Part shown: piece by piece, positions 1-7,067 of the stretch
Layout: each line of letters starts with the position of its first letter
Position numbering within the stretch: position 1 is the first letter of the stretch
Assembly (NCBI GenBank): GCA_934623455.1
Contig: CAKTVK010000065.1
Coordinates: forward strand, 1 to 11,116
Direction of reading: 5' to 3'
DNA length: 11,116 nucleotides
Source of the DNA: an uncultured Eggerthellaceae bacterium
GTDB taxonomy: Bacteria; Actinomycetota; Coriobacteriia; Coriobacteriales; Eggerthellaceae
The notes under the pieces: generated by a model
Told to the model about the DNA's origin: nothing
The model's database searches: none
What the model saw: the letters and a program-made list of their open reading frames with translations, nothing else
Program-made: the position numbers and the translations under genes

Positions 1-57
1 ACCCGCTTTGGCGATTACACCGGCAGCGATTACGATGATTACGGCGAGGGTTACTAA
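1..57 (+). CDS. C-terminal end of an upstream gene, possibly replicative DNA helicase DnaB
   Basis: Frame 1 is open from the first base to a TAA at 55-57 and encodes 18 residues ending in an acidic, Tyr/Gly-rich tail (TRFGDYTGSDYDDYGEGY). DnaB helicases often end in a Thr-Arg/Lys-Phe motif close to the C-terminus, and the order rplI-dnaB-purA is known from Bacillus and other bacteria, so dnaB is a reasonable guess. The fragment is too short to prove a family, and an unrelated protein with an acidic tail is possible. That a gene ends here is moderately well supported, because the open frame stops just before an AT-richer promoter region. Confidence 0.4.
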   Translation, partial: TRFGDYTGSDYDDYGEGY

Positions 58-129
58 TTTTTGGCTCTTTCGCCTTCTCTTCCCTGAAAAGATAGTGCTT
101 TTTAACGCGGCGATGCGTGCTCACGCGCC

Positions 130-155
130 TTGCTCGAAATCGTTCGTACTATAAT
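130..155 (+). promoter_or_regulatory. Probable purA promoter
   Basis: A perfect -10 hexamer TATAAT lies at 150-155, and the best -35 candidate is TTGCTC at 130-135. The spacer is only 14 nt, shorter than the usual 16-18, so the -35 match is weak and the -10 box carries the prediction. The -10 box sits inside a small inverted repeat, TACTA (147-151) and TAGTA (155-159) around a 3-nt centre, which could be an operator or chance. A start near 162 would give a leader of about 60 nt before the purA start codon. Confidence 0.5.
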
Positions 156-220
156 AGTAATTTGGATTATTACGTATCTAAATGTGCATGCACACGAACG
201 ACGATAGAGAGGGTGCTTCC

Positions 221-1540
221 ATGCCGAGTACAGTTTTGGTAGGAACTCAATGGGGCGATGAGGGCAAAGGTAAAATCACCGACCTTATTGCCGGAAAGTA
301 CGATTATGTCGTGCGCTTTCAGGGCGGAAACAACGCAGGTCACACCGTTGTTCATGGCGATGTAAGCTTGGCGTTACACCTAATGCCATCAGGCGTTATG
401 TACGAAAACTGCATTCCGGTTATTGGCAACGGCGTTGTTATTGATCCCGGCGCGTTGGTCAAGGAAATGGCCATGCTGCAGGCAGAAGGCATTAGCTCCG
501 AGCGCCTGAAGATCAGCTGCAATGCTCACATTATCATGCCGTATCACAAGGATCTGGACGGCGCCGATGAAAAGATGCTGGGCAAGAACTCCATTGGCAC
601 CACGAAGCGCGGCATTGGCCCGTGCTACCAGGACAAGGCGGCGCGCAAAGGCATTCGCGTGCAGGATCTGATGGACGAAAAAGTGTTCCGCATGAAGGTC
701 GAAGCCGCGCTTGCTCAGAAAAATCCCATTTTGGACAAGATTTACAACCTGCACACCTACACGGTTGATGAGATTTGTGATGAGATGCTGCCGTACGCGC
801 GCATCCTGAAGCCGTACATGGCCGAGACCACGCAACTTCTGAATAACGCGCTGCGCGAAGGCAAGAATATCCTGTTCGAGGGCGCACAGGCAACCATGCT
901 TGACATCGACCACGGCACGTATCCGTACGTGACGTCTTCTTCCTGCAGCGCGGGCGGCGCAGCAATTGGCACGGGCGTGGGTCCCATGGCCGTGAACAAA
1001 GTCATTGGCATCATGAAGGCGTACACCACGCGCGTTGGTGGCGGTCCTTTCCCCACCGAGCAGCTGTTCCCTGAAAACGGTGGCGTGGGCGAAGAGGCCG
1101 AGGTCGGCGAAGCGCTGTGCTCGGTTGGCCACGAATATGGCGTGACCACAGGTCGCAAGCGCCGTTGCGGTTGGTTCGACGCCGTGATTGGCAAGTACGC
1201 GGTTGACGTAAACGGCTTGACCGATATTGCCCTGACGAAGCTTGACGTGCTTTCCGAGTTCGAGACCATCAAGGTGTGCGTGGCTTACGAGTGCGACGGC
1301 GTGCGCTACGATTATCTGCCCATGCAGCAGAGCGTTTTGTTCCACGCTAAGCCCATCTACGAAGAACTGCCTGGTTGGAAGGGCTGCGACATTACAGGTT
1401 GCAAGACGTTTGATGAGCTGCCCGAGAATGCTCAGAAGTACATCAGGCATTTGGAAGAGCTGGTAGGTGCGCCCATGACCATGATTTCCGTTGCTCCCGA
1501 GCGCGATGCAACGATCATTCAGGATGAGGCGCTTCGCTAG
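221..1540 (+). CDS. purA: Adenylosuccinate synthetase
   Basis: This 439-residue cytoplasmic enzyme joins aspartate to IMP using GTP to form adenylosuccinate, the first committed step to AMP. All the family signatures are visible: the N-terminal GTP-binding loop WGDEGKGK (residues 11-18) with catalytic Asp13, NNAGHT (37-42) with His41, IGTTKRGIGP (125-134), FEGAQATMLDIDHG (219-232), TRVGGGPFPTE (270-280), and TTGRKRRCGWFD (309-320), which holds the IMP/GTP-contacting loop. Length matches the usual 425-440 residues. The frame opens upstream at 182, but I choose the ATG at 221: the conserved N-terminus begins there (MPSTVLVGTQW) and AGAGAGGG (206-213) sits 7 nt upstream as ribosome binding site. 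It is followed by a 204-nt gap with a strong fold and then purD. No truncation or missing catalytic residue is seen. Confidence 0.98.
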   Translation: MPSTVLVGTQWGDEGKGKITDLIAGKYDYVVRFQGGNNAGHTVVHGDVSLALHLMPSGVMYENCIPVIGNGVVIDPGALVKEMAMLQAEGISSERLKISCNAHIIMPYHKDLDGADEKMLGKNSIGTTKRGIGPCYQDKAARKGIRVQDLMDEKVFRMKVEAALAQKNPILDKIYNLHTYTVDEICDEMLPYARILKPYMAETTQLLNNALREGKNILFEGAQATMLDIDHGTYPYVTSSSCSAGGAAIGTGVGPMAVNKVIGIMKAYTTRVGGGPFPTEQLFPENGGVGEEAEVGEALCSVGHEYGVTTGRKRRCGWFDAVIGKYAVDVNGLTDIALTKLDVLSEFETIKVCVAYECDGVRYDYLPMQQSVLFHAKPIYEELPGWKGCDITGCKTFDELPENAQKYIRHLEELVGAPMTMISVAPERDATIIQDEALR

Positions 1541-1569
1541 AGAATCGGCTGCGAACGGTACGACCACGG

Positions 1570-1680
1570 TTGTGCCGAAGCGATGCGTGCTGAGTGCAGC
1601 GCAACAGGGACCAGCAGGTATCCCACGTTGCGCTGTAGTCGTGCTAACGTCTCGCTCAGGTAGTAAGCGCTTCGGCGCAA
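1570..1680 (+). other. Structured intergenic element between purA and purD (candidate cis-acting RNA)
   Basis: The gap can fold into a long nested hairpin. The outer stem is TTGTGCCGAAGCG (1570-1582) with CGCTTCGGCGCAA (1668-1680), 13 pairs with one G-T wobble, extendable by three weaker pairs to 1567/1683. Inside are CTGAG (1590-1594) with CTCAG (1655-1659), then TGCAGCGCAAC (1595-1605) with GTTGCGCTGTA (1627-1637), 11 pairs with one wobble, and GGGA (1607-1610) with TCCC (1621-1624) closing a 10-nt loop. No T-run follows, so it is not an ordinary intrinsic terminator. It ends 64 nt before the purD start, outside the ribosome binding site. It could be a leader RNA controlling purD, an mRNA-processing or stability element, or a decayed MITE/REP-like repeat. 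I do not recognise a known riboswitch consensus in it. Confidence 0.5.
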
Positions 1681-1744
1681 TTGATAAACGGCAAATGCAG
1701 TTGATTGACCAAACAAGGCAAGAGAAACAGACGAAAGGAATGCT

Positions 1745-3040
1745 GTGAATATACTGGTATTGGGCTCTGGTGGTCGCGAACATGCTATGACCTGGGCACT
1801 TGCAAAGTCGTCTCAAGTAGAGGGTTTGTACGTTGCGCCCGGCAATGGTGGTACGGCGCGTATTGCGCAGAACGTGACCGGTCTTGATATCAACGACGCG
1901 AAGAGCATTCTGGCGTTTTGCCAGAAGCCGGAACATGCAATTGACCTGGTAGTTATTGGTCCCGAAGCTCCCTTGGTTGCGGGCGTGGCCGATGATTTGC
2001 GTGCGGCGGGCATTCTGGTGTTCGGCCCCGATTCGTATGGCGCCCAGCTTGAAGGAAGCAAGACGTTCAGCAAGGAATTCATGGATGCGAACAATATTCC
2101 CACGGCGCGTTATGGTAGCTTCGATAACGAGGCCGATGCTCTTGCCTACGTAAATGAGCTGGGCGCCCCGATTGTAGTGAAGGCCGATGGCCTTGCCGCA
2201 GGTAAAGGCGTTATTGTTGCCGAAGAGCTTGAAGATGCTCTTGAGGCCGTGCATGATTGCTTCAGCGGCGCATTTGGTGCTGCTGGCGCAAAAGTTGTTA
2301 TTGAGGAATGCCTCGTAGGTCCCGAGTGCTCGCTTTTAGCGTTCGTGTCGAATGGTAAAGCGTTCTGCATGACTACCGCGCAAGATCATAAGCGTGCTTA
2401 CGATGGCGATCGCGGTCCGAATACGGGCGGCATGGGCGTATATTCCCCGGTGCCTATCCTGAACGAGGGCGAGCTGCCCGAAATGCAGCGCATTATGCAG
2501 GTGGCGGCGCAGGCAACCGCTCGCGACCCCTTCCCCGTGGATTACCGCGGCGTGCTGTATGGCGGCTTCATGCTCACCGAAGAAGGTCCCAAGGTTTTGG
2601 AGTTCAACGCGCGTTTTGGCGACCCGGAAACGCAGGTTATCCTGCCGCGCTTGGAGAATGACTTTGCCCAGGTAGTTCGCGCAATTGCCGAAGGAAGCAC
2701 GGACGATTTGAAGCTTTCGTGGCGCGATGAGTGGGCTGTGTGTGTTGTTTTGGCAAGCGAAGGCTACCCGGGTGCCTACGAAAAGGGCAAAGTGATTCTG
2801 GGTATTGACGAAGCTGAAGACATCGAAGACGTTACCGTGTTCCATGCGGGCACGGCTTTGAACAGTGATGGTGAGCTTATTACTGCAGGTGGCCGCGTGC
2901 TGAACGTGGTTGCGCTGGGTAAAACGTTCGAGGAAGCACGCGATAAGGCGTACGAAGCGGTTGATTTGATTAATTTCGAGGGCAAGCAGTATCGTCAGGA
3001 TATTGGCAAGCGCGCCCTTATTGGCCGTAGCGCCTGGTAG
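1745..3040 (+). CDS. purD: Phosphoribosylamine-glycine ligase (GAR synthetase)
   Basis: This 431-residue ATP-grasp enzyme condenses phosphoribosylamine with glycine to give glycinamide ribonucleotide, the second step of de novo purine synthesis. Visible signatures are the N-terminal LVLGSGGREHA (4-14), IGPEAPLVAG (71-80), GPDSYGAQLEGSK (94-106), the ATP-grasp segment VVKADGLAAGKGVIVA (144-159), AQDHKRAYDGDRGPNTGGMG (212-231, the family signature), and VLEFNARFGDPETQ (284-297) with the metal-binding Glu and Asn. Length is normal. Translation starts at GTG: AAAGGA (1734-1739) lies 5 nt upstream, and the conserved N-terminus begins at once. It lies downstream of purA on the same strand, but the 204-nt structured gap argues for separate or attenuated expression. 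No defect is seen. Confidence 0.97.
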   Translation: MNILVLGSGGREHAMTWALAKSSQVEGLYVAPGNGGTARIAQNVTGLDINDAKSILAFCQKPEHAIDLVVIGPEAPLVAGVADDLRAAGILVFGPDSYGAQLEGSKTFSKEFMDANNIPTARYGSFDNEADALAYVNELGAPIVVKADGLAAGKGVIVAEELEDALEAVHDCFSGAFGAAGAKVVIEECLVGPECSLLAFVSNGKAFCMTTAQDHKRAYDGDRGPNTGGMGVYSPVPILNEGELPEMQRIMQVAAQATARDPFPVDYRGVLYGGFMLTEEGPKVLEFNARFGDPETQVILPRLENDFAQVVRAIAEGSTDDLKLSWRDEWAVCVVLASEGYPGAYEKGKVILGIDEAEDIEDVTVFHAGTALNSDGELITAGGRVLNVVALGKTFEEARDKAYEAVDLINFEGKQYRQDIGKRALIGRSAW

Positions 3041-3052
3041 GGTTTAGGCTGT

Positions 3053-3176
3053 GTTGTTTCGGCAAACGCCGTAACAGCCCGACGCTGCGAAGCGCCTAGG
3101 CCCGCCATTCCGAGGTTACGTCGTTCTGGCGAACGCCGTAACTGCTCGACGCTGCGAAGCGCCTAGGCCCGCCATT
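3053..3176 (+). repeat. Two tandem copies of a 67-bp hairpin-forming unit downstream of purD
   Basis: Copy 1 (3053-3109) and copy 2 (3120-3176) are offset by exactly 67 bp. The core, 3061-3109 against 3128-3176, matches at 46 of 49 positions; the eight bases before it match at 5 of 8. Each copy has a 5-bp stem with a 4-nt loop (3055-3068; 3122-3135), then CGCT-GCGA-AGCG, a hairpin with a GNRA-type loop, then the 8-bp palindrome GCCTAGGC (3094-3101; 3161-3168). Copy 2 extends its first stem with GTTACG (3115-3120) and CGTAAC (3137-3142). Copy 1 instead can pair GGCTGT (3047-3052) with ACAGCC (3074-3079). No convincing ORF covers the block. It may be a REP-like intergenic repeat or an RNA 3' end element for purD. 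Confidence 0.75.
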
Positions 3177-3280
3177 TGACCCTTTCGCGCTCCGCTTCGC
3201 GTGCCGAAGTACGCTCGGTCGCGCAACGGGCCAACTGCCTGGGCCGATGCGTTTCTCGCTGGCTTTGGTGGGAATGTGAC
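3177..3280. other. Non-coding GC-rich spacer after the tandem repeat
   Basis: No gene is supported here. The segment holds a small hairpin, CTTCG (3195-3199) with CGAAG (3205-3209) around a 5-nt loop. GGCCCG at the end of repeat copy 2 (3166-3171) can pair with CGGGCC (3227-3232). The composition, rich in CGCTTCG/CGAAGCG-like words, resembles the repeat block before it, so this may be a degenerate continuation of the same repetitive element. An open frame runs antisense through the area (3116-3349) but has no recognisable domain. Confidence 0.35.
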
Positions 3281-3293
3281 TTGGCGCAGATTT

Positions 3294-3302
3294 TGATATA
3301 GT
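3294..3302 (+). promoter_or_regulatory. Possible extended -10 promoter for the radical SAM gene
   Basis: TG-A-TATAGT at 3294-3302 fits the extended -10 pattern TGnTATAAT with one mismatch. No good -35 box is found at 16-18 nt. A start near 3309 would leave a leader of only about 15 nt, just enough to hold the ribosome binding site at 3313-3318. Supported only by the motif. Confidence 0.35.
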
Positions 3303-3323
3303 ACGAATGGAAAGAGGAACGGA

Positions 3324-4682
3324 ATGTTATCTGAGCGTATGTTAAGCACGGTGGTACGCTGCTGCTCCGATGGCTATTTGAAGCTTTCGCCCACGGCGCA
3401 AACGCGTATGCCCGCGCCTACGCCCGGTAAGAAATACATGCTGTATATGCACGTGCCGTTCTGCGAGCGCCTGTGTCCGTACTGTTCGTTCAACCGCTTT
3501 CCGTTCAAAGAGGATCGTGCGGTTCCGTATTTCAAGAACATGCGCAAAGAAATGCTCATGCTCAAAGACCTGGGCTATGACTTCGAGAGCGTCTACATTG
3601 GCGGCGGTACGCCCACCATTATGATTGATGAGTTGTGCGAAACCATCGATCTGGCGCGCGACACGTTCCCGGGCATTAAAGAAGTTTCGAGCGAGACGAA
3701 CCCGAACCACCTGATTCCTGAATATGTTGAGAAGCTGGAAGGGCGCGTGCAGCGCCTTTCCGTGGGCGTTCAGAGTTTCGATGACGGTCTTTTGAAGCAG
3801 ATGGACCGCTACGACAAGTACGGCTGCGGCGCGGAAATTATCGAGCGCATTAAATACGCCAGCCCGCATTTTGTGTCGATGAACGCTGATATGATTTTCA
3901 ATTTCCCTGCTCAGACGGCGGATATTCTGATTTCCGACATTGAGCGCGTGGTTGAAAGCGGTGCCTCGCAGACTACGTTCTATCCGCTTATGGCGTCTCC
4001 TTCCGTGGAGAAATCGCTTGCGGCTACGGTGGGTAAGGTTGATTACAACCGCGAAAAGCAGTTCTATGAGATTATCTGCTCGCTTCTCACGGAAGGCGAA
4101 AACGCTCCGTTCGAGTTTGGCTCTGCGTGGACGTTCAACCGCAAGAACGTATATCGCGCTTCGTGCGATTCGGGTGTTGCGGCAGGTACTAGTGCCGGTG
4201 CAGCCGAAAACGAGGCGATGATTGACGAATATGTAGTGAATTACGAGGAATATCCCGCCATCGGTTCGGGCGGCATTACGTATTTAGGGCACGATTTGTA
4301 TGTGAATACGTTTAGCGTGAACGATTACAACGCCGCTATCGAGGCGGGCAACATGTCGATTATGGGCAAGACGAGCTTCACGCTGCGCGACCGCATGCGT
4401 TATCGCTTCATGATGCAGCTGTTCGGTTTGCGCTTGGACAAGAAGGCTTTCGAACGCGATTTTGGCGTGAGCGTTGATTTGGGGCTTCCCGCTGAAATGG
4501 CGTTTATGCGTTTGAACGGGGCGTTTGCTACCGATAATGCGGAAGAATTGACGCTTACGCCAAAGGGTCGTTATCTGACGGTGGTCATGATGCGCCAGTT
4601 CTTCATTGGTGTGAACGGTCTGCGTGATCAGGCACGTGCTGCGCTTCAGGGCGAAGAGCGTCAGTTGATTTTTGGTGAGTAG
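3324..4682 (+). CDS. Radical SAM enzyme of the HemN/HemW (coproporphyrinogen oxidase-like) superfamily
   Basis: The protein has 452 residues. Cys47-x3-Cys51-x2-Cys54, in the context YMHVPFCERLCPYCSFN, is the [4Fe-4S]/SAM motif. It is followed by the Gly-rich YIGGGTPT (91-98), SSETNPNHL (122-130), RLSVGVQSFDD (144-154) and MNADMIFNFPAQT (186-198), all in the order expected for the HemN/HemW/HutW group. The tail around 380-450 resembles the HemN C-terminal region. Members include oxygen-independent coproporphyrinogen oxidase, the haem chaperone HemW and anaerobic haem-degrading enzymes of the ChuW/HutW type; I cannot choose among them from sequence alone, so no symbol is given. Residues 279-298 are an Ala/Gly/Ser-rich stretch that looks like a loop insertion. 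AGAGGA (3313-3318), 5 nt upstream, supports the ATG at 3324. No haem-pathway gene is adjacent. Confidence 0.88.
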   Translation: MLSERMLSTVVRCCSDGYLKLSPTAQTRMPAPTPGKKYMLYMHVPFCERLCPYCSFNRFPFKEDRAVPYFKNMRKEMLMLKDLGYDFESVYIGGGTPTIMIDELCETIDLARDTFPGIKEVSSETNPNHLIPEYVEKLEGRVQRLSVGVQSFDDGLLKQMDRYDKYGCGAEIIERIKYASPHFVSMNADMIFNFPAQTADILISDIERVVESGASQTTFYPLMASPSVEKSLAATVGKVDYNREKQFYEIICSLLTEGENAPFEFGSAWTFNRKNVYRASCDSGVAAGTSAGAAENEAMIDEYVVNYEEYPAIGSGGITYLGHDLYVNTFSVNDYNAAIEAGNMSIMGKTSFTLRDRMRYRFMMQLFGLRLDKKAFERDFGVSVDLGLPAEMAFMRLNGAFATDNAEELTLTPKGRYLTVVMMRQFFIGVNGLRDQARAALQGEERQLIFGE

Positions 4683-4736
4683 CGGGTAAGGGATATAGAG
4701 GGTGGTTGAGCGAATAACGATAGCTCGCGATGCGGT

Positions 4737-5459
4737 ATGGTGCAGATGAATGGAACATATTACGTTGGTGCGACGAATGATTCGTCTACCCCGAATGAAG
4801 GCTTCGATGCAATAGATGCCGTCTGCGGTGTCGTGTTGTTTTTGAGCTGGATTGGCGTGTTCCTGCGCTATGGCATTTTGCTTCCTTCGTTCGTATTCGC
4901 GCTCCTTTTCGCGCTGCTTGTTGTTTCGGGTGCGCTTGATCGCAGGTCAAATAGGGCGCCATCGATTTTGGCGCTTGCCGCGGTGGCGCTATGGATTGTC
5001 TCCGTTTGGTTTATGCCGTATGGTGTTGGTCCCGAGGTCTCATCGTTGGGCGCGGGCGGTTTGGTTCCTGTGTTTGCGAACTTCTTCGGCGTAGGCGCGC
5101 TCCCCGTTTTTCTGGATGGATTGGTAGGCGCCGCAATTATGTTCGTGCTGGGAGCTTTGGCGGTTATCGTTATCGGCTTGCTTACTGGCGCTGAGCTTTT
5201 GAGCCCCGCGACATTCATCACATCTATGGCGCTCGGTCTGTTCACGGGATCAACAGGTGCGTTGGCAATTGTTGTCCTTATGTTGGCGGTTCTTTTGGTA
5301 TTGTTCCTGCTCAGAAAGATTGTTCTATCGCATCGCGCCGATGGAATGCTGGTTCCGCAACTCTATACGAGTGGTTTTGGCAGCGGCAGGAAAGAAGAAC
5401 CGCTGCCCGTTGGATTGGCGCTTGCTGCTGCGGCTATGATTTTGATTATTTTCCTGTAA
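4737..5459 (+). CDS. Multi-pass membrane protein of unknown function
   Basis: I do not recognise a family. The 240-residue product has a short polar N-terminus (1-26) and hydrophobic segments at about 27-44, 48-67, 75-93, 125-150, 157-172, 173-193 and 223-240, so six or seven membrane spans are likely. A positively charged stretch (RKIVLSHR, 193-200, and a Gly/Lys/Arg stretch 212-219) lies between the last two spans. No catalytic motif or signal-peptide cleavage site stands out. The start is weakly supported: neither the ATG at 4737 nor the one at 4746 has a good Shine-Dalgarno site, and a purine-rich GAGGG lies too far upstream (about 4698-4703). An in-frame stop at 4707-4709 excludes a longer N-terminus. 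It begins 54 nt after the radical SAM gene and may be co-transcribed with it; a weak promoter (TTGGTG 4672-4677, TATAGA 4694-4699) is possible. Confidence 0.75.
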   Translation: MVQMNGTYYVGATNDSSTPNEGFDAIDAVCGVVLFLSWIGVFLRYGILLPSFVFALLFALLVVSGALDRRSNRAPSILALAAVALWIVSVWFMPYGVGPEVSSLGAGGLVPVFANFFGVGALPVFLDGLVGAAIMFVLGALAVIVIGLLTGAELLSPATFITSMALGLFTGSTGALAIVVLMLAVLLVLFLLRKIVLSHRADGMLVPQLYTSGFGSGRKEEPLPVGLALAAAAMILIIFL

Positions 5460-5464
5460 GGCGC

Positions 5465-5498
5465 GCGAAGCACAGCTGATTTGGGCGCAGCGCTTCGC
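5465..5498. terminator. Hairpin between convergent genes, possible bidirectional terminator
   Basis: GCGAAGC (5465-5471) pairs with GCTTCGC (5492-5498). Inside, GCTG (5475-5478) pairs with CAGC (5488-5491), leaving a 3-nt bulge and a 9-nt loop. It lies between the ends of the membrane-protein gene (plus) and the dipeptidase gene (minus), where a shared terminator would be expected. Neither strand has a clear T-run after the stem, so it is not a textbook intrinsic terminator and may only block exonucleases. Confidence 0.45.
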
Positions 5499-5500
5499 CG

Positions 5501-5528
5501 TTAGAACCCAATGATTAGAACCCAATGA
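5501..5528. repeat. Perfect 14-bp tandem duplication at the end of the dipeptidase gene
   Basis: TTAGAACCCAATGA occurs twice back to back (5501-5514 and 5515-5528) with no mismatch. The inner copy contains the dipeptidase stop codon (complement of 5515-5517) and its last codons; the outer copy lies just past the stop. Because 14 is not a multiple of three and the stop precedes the second copy, the protein is unaffected. It looks like a recent replication-slippage event. Confidence 0.9.
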
Positions 5529-7044
5529 GCACCCGCGCATAAATGCGCAGCGCTTCTTTCAGGTCTTCTTCTCTCATTCCTTCATTGGGACTGTGCATTC
5601 CGCCCACCCAATCTGGCACGGAAACCCAGGGTTTTTCAGGTCCGAAACTTGCCGCGTTGCTGAACAAGCGCGCATACGTGCCGCCACCCATGGTGAAGGG
5701 TTCGGCGTTTTCGCCCGTTGCTTCGTTGTAAGCGCGCAGCAGGGTTTGGATCTCGGGCGATTGCGGATCAACCAGGAACGGTTCCATGCTGGAATCGCGC
5801 CAGATTGATGCTCCGCATGCGCACGATGCCTTGCGGATGTGCATCTCAATCTCATCGGCGGTAATGCAGGTGGGGAAGCGGCAATCGATGGTCTGCCGAA
5901 TGCTGCCGCCTTCAAGCGAAATCATGCCGCCAACCATTGTCAAGCCGCCAAAATCTTTGTCTGAACAGGCACAATCGAAACAACTTCCATCGGTGCTGCT
6001 CAATAGCTGTTGCTCAAGCTGCAGGAAGGCGCGTTCGTCTTCTGCACAAAGGCCGTTTGCCAAAAGGTAATCAACCAAGATTCCAATAGCGTTGATACCG
6101 CCTTCGGGGATAGATGCGTGCTGGCATTTTCCCTGAGCATCAATACGCACGGTGCCGTTGCCCAAATCCGTTATGGTAATGCGTTCTGCTGCGGGCAGTG
6201 TATCTGCGGTAGCAGCATTATCGCAGCTCACCACCGCAAAAGCGGAGCCAGGAACAGCATTGGGCGCGGTGCCACCTTGAATGTCAATGATTCGTCCATT
6301 TTGCAACGACCTGCTTACGAGCGTGCCATCATAGTGGCCCTTTTCGCCATAGCACACGGGAAATTCTGCATCGGGCGTGAAAAGAAAATCAGGGTCTTGG
6401 AAGCGCTCGCGGTAGTAAGGAACATCTTCCATGCCCGTTTCTTCTGCTGCACCGAAAAGAAAGCGCAGGTCATAGGGGAGTGTTACGCCAAGCTGCTTCC
6501 AGACATTCATGGCATGCAGCGCAACGATAACGGGACCTTTGTCATCGGCGATGCCGCGTCCCAGCAAAAAGCCGTCCTTGCGCGTAACGGCATACGGCTC
6601 CACGTTCCAACCAGGACCTGCGGGAACAATGTCCACATGGCCGATGATGCCAATTTGGCGACGTCGGCCATGCGGATCTGCGCAATTGCTCGCGAGTGCG
6701 CTCGCTGCGCTCGTTGTATCCGCTGCGTTCGCGGTGCCCATTGCAGTCGTTACATCTGCGCCGGCTTCTTCGCTCGAATAATCCGCGTACCCGATATAGC
6801 CATCCACATCGTGTGTCTCGAAGCCCATGCGACCTGCGATTTCAAGTGCGGCATCAAGTGCGCGGCGTGGGCCGGGCCCAAACGGCGCGTTTTCTTGTGG
6901 GCTCGCCTTACTATCTTCGCGGAAACTGGGGATGGCAATGAGCGTTTGCAAATCCGCCAGAACGTCTTCCCAATGCTCGTTTATGTACGCGTCAATAACC
7001 CGATCGATTTTCTCGGGTGAATTCACCAGTTCGGAATACAGCAT
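5515..7044 (-). CDS. M20 family metallopeptidase, PepV/Sapep-type dipeptidase
   Basis: The 509-residue protein is a probable two-zinc cytoplasmic aminopeptidase/dipeptidase of the PepV group, which releases amino acids from dipeptides. Metal and catalytic motifs are complete: GHVDIVPAG (His136, Asp138), RGIADDKGP (bridging Asp167), AAEETG (catalytic Glu201, metal Glu202), FTPDAEFPV (Asp225), and GGMHSPNEG near the end (His484). GGGTYARLF supplies the substrate-side loop. PepV proteins are usually nearer 470 residues; the excess is an Ala/Ser/Thr-rich insertion at about 92-128, just before GHVD. The gene starts 23 nt after the transporter gene on the same strand, suggesting an operon. The ribosome binding site is weak (AAAGG some 15 nt upstream, AGGCAGG closer). 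Substrate specificity cannot be told. Confidence 0.93.
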   Translation of the reverse strand: MLYSELVNSPEKIDRVIDAYINEHWEDVLADLQTLIAIPSFREDSKASPQENAPFGPGPRRALDAALEIAGRMGFETHDVDGYIGYADYSSEEAGADVTTAMGTANAADTTSAASALASNCADPHGRRRQIGIIGHVDIVPAGPGWNVEPYAVTRKDGFLLGRGIADDKGPVIVALHAMNVWKQLGVTLPYDLRFLFGAAEETGMEDVPYYRERFQDPDFLFTPDAEFPVCYGEKGHYDGTLVSRSLQNGRIIDIQGGTAPNAVPGSAFAVVSCDNAATADTLPAAERITITDLGNGTVRIDAQGKCQHASIPEGGINAIGILVDYLLANGLCAEDERAFLQLEQQLLSSTDGSCFDCACSDKDFGGLTMVGGMISLEGGSIRQTIDCRFPTCITADEIEMHIRKASCACGASIWRDSSMEPFLVDPQSPEIQTLLRAYNEATGENAEPFTMGGGTYARLFSNAASFGPEKPWVSVPDWVGGMHSPNEGMREEDLKEALRIYARVLIGF

Positions 7045-7067
7045 GGCCTGCCTACGACCTTTCGATG

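Noticed and set aside
1740..1748. Mini-ORF ATG-CTG-TGA just before the purD GTG
   Set aside because: Two codons overlapping the real start. The Shine-Dalgarno spacing suits the GTG, and PurD's N-terminus begins there. A chance occurrence is simpler.
389..2254. A 621-codon open frame on the minus strand across purA and purD
   Set aside because: It lies antisense to two certain genes and spans the gap between them, has no recognisable domain or ribosome binding site, and arises from the codon bias of the true genes.
3053..3176. CRISPR array
   Set aside because: Only two units are present, joined by an 18-bp non-spacer link, with 46 of 49 matches and internal hairpins unlike a CRISPR repeat, and no cas gene is nearby.
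6010..7020. A 336-codon plus-strand open frame inside the dipeptidase region
   Set aside because: It is antisense to a complete M20 peptidase with all metal ligands; its Cys/Arg/His-rich composition is that of a shadow frame.
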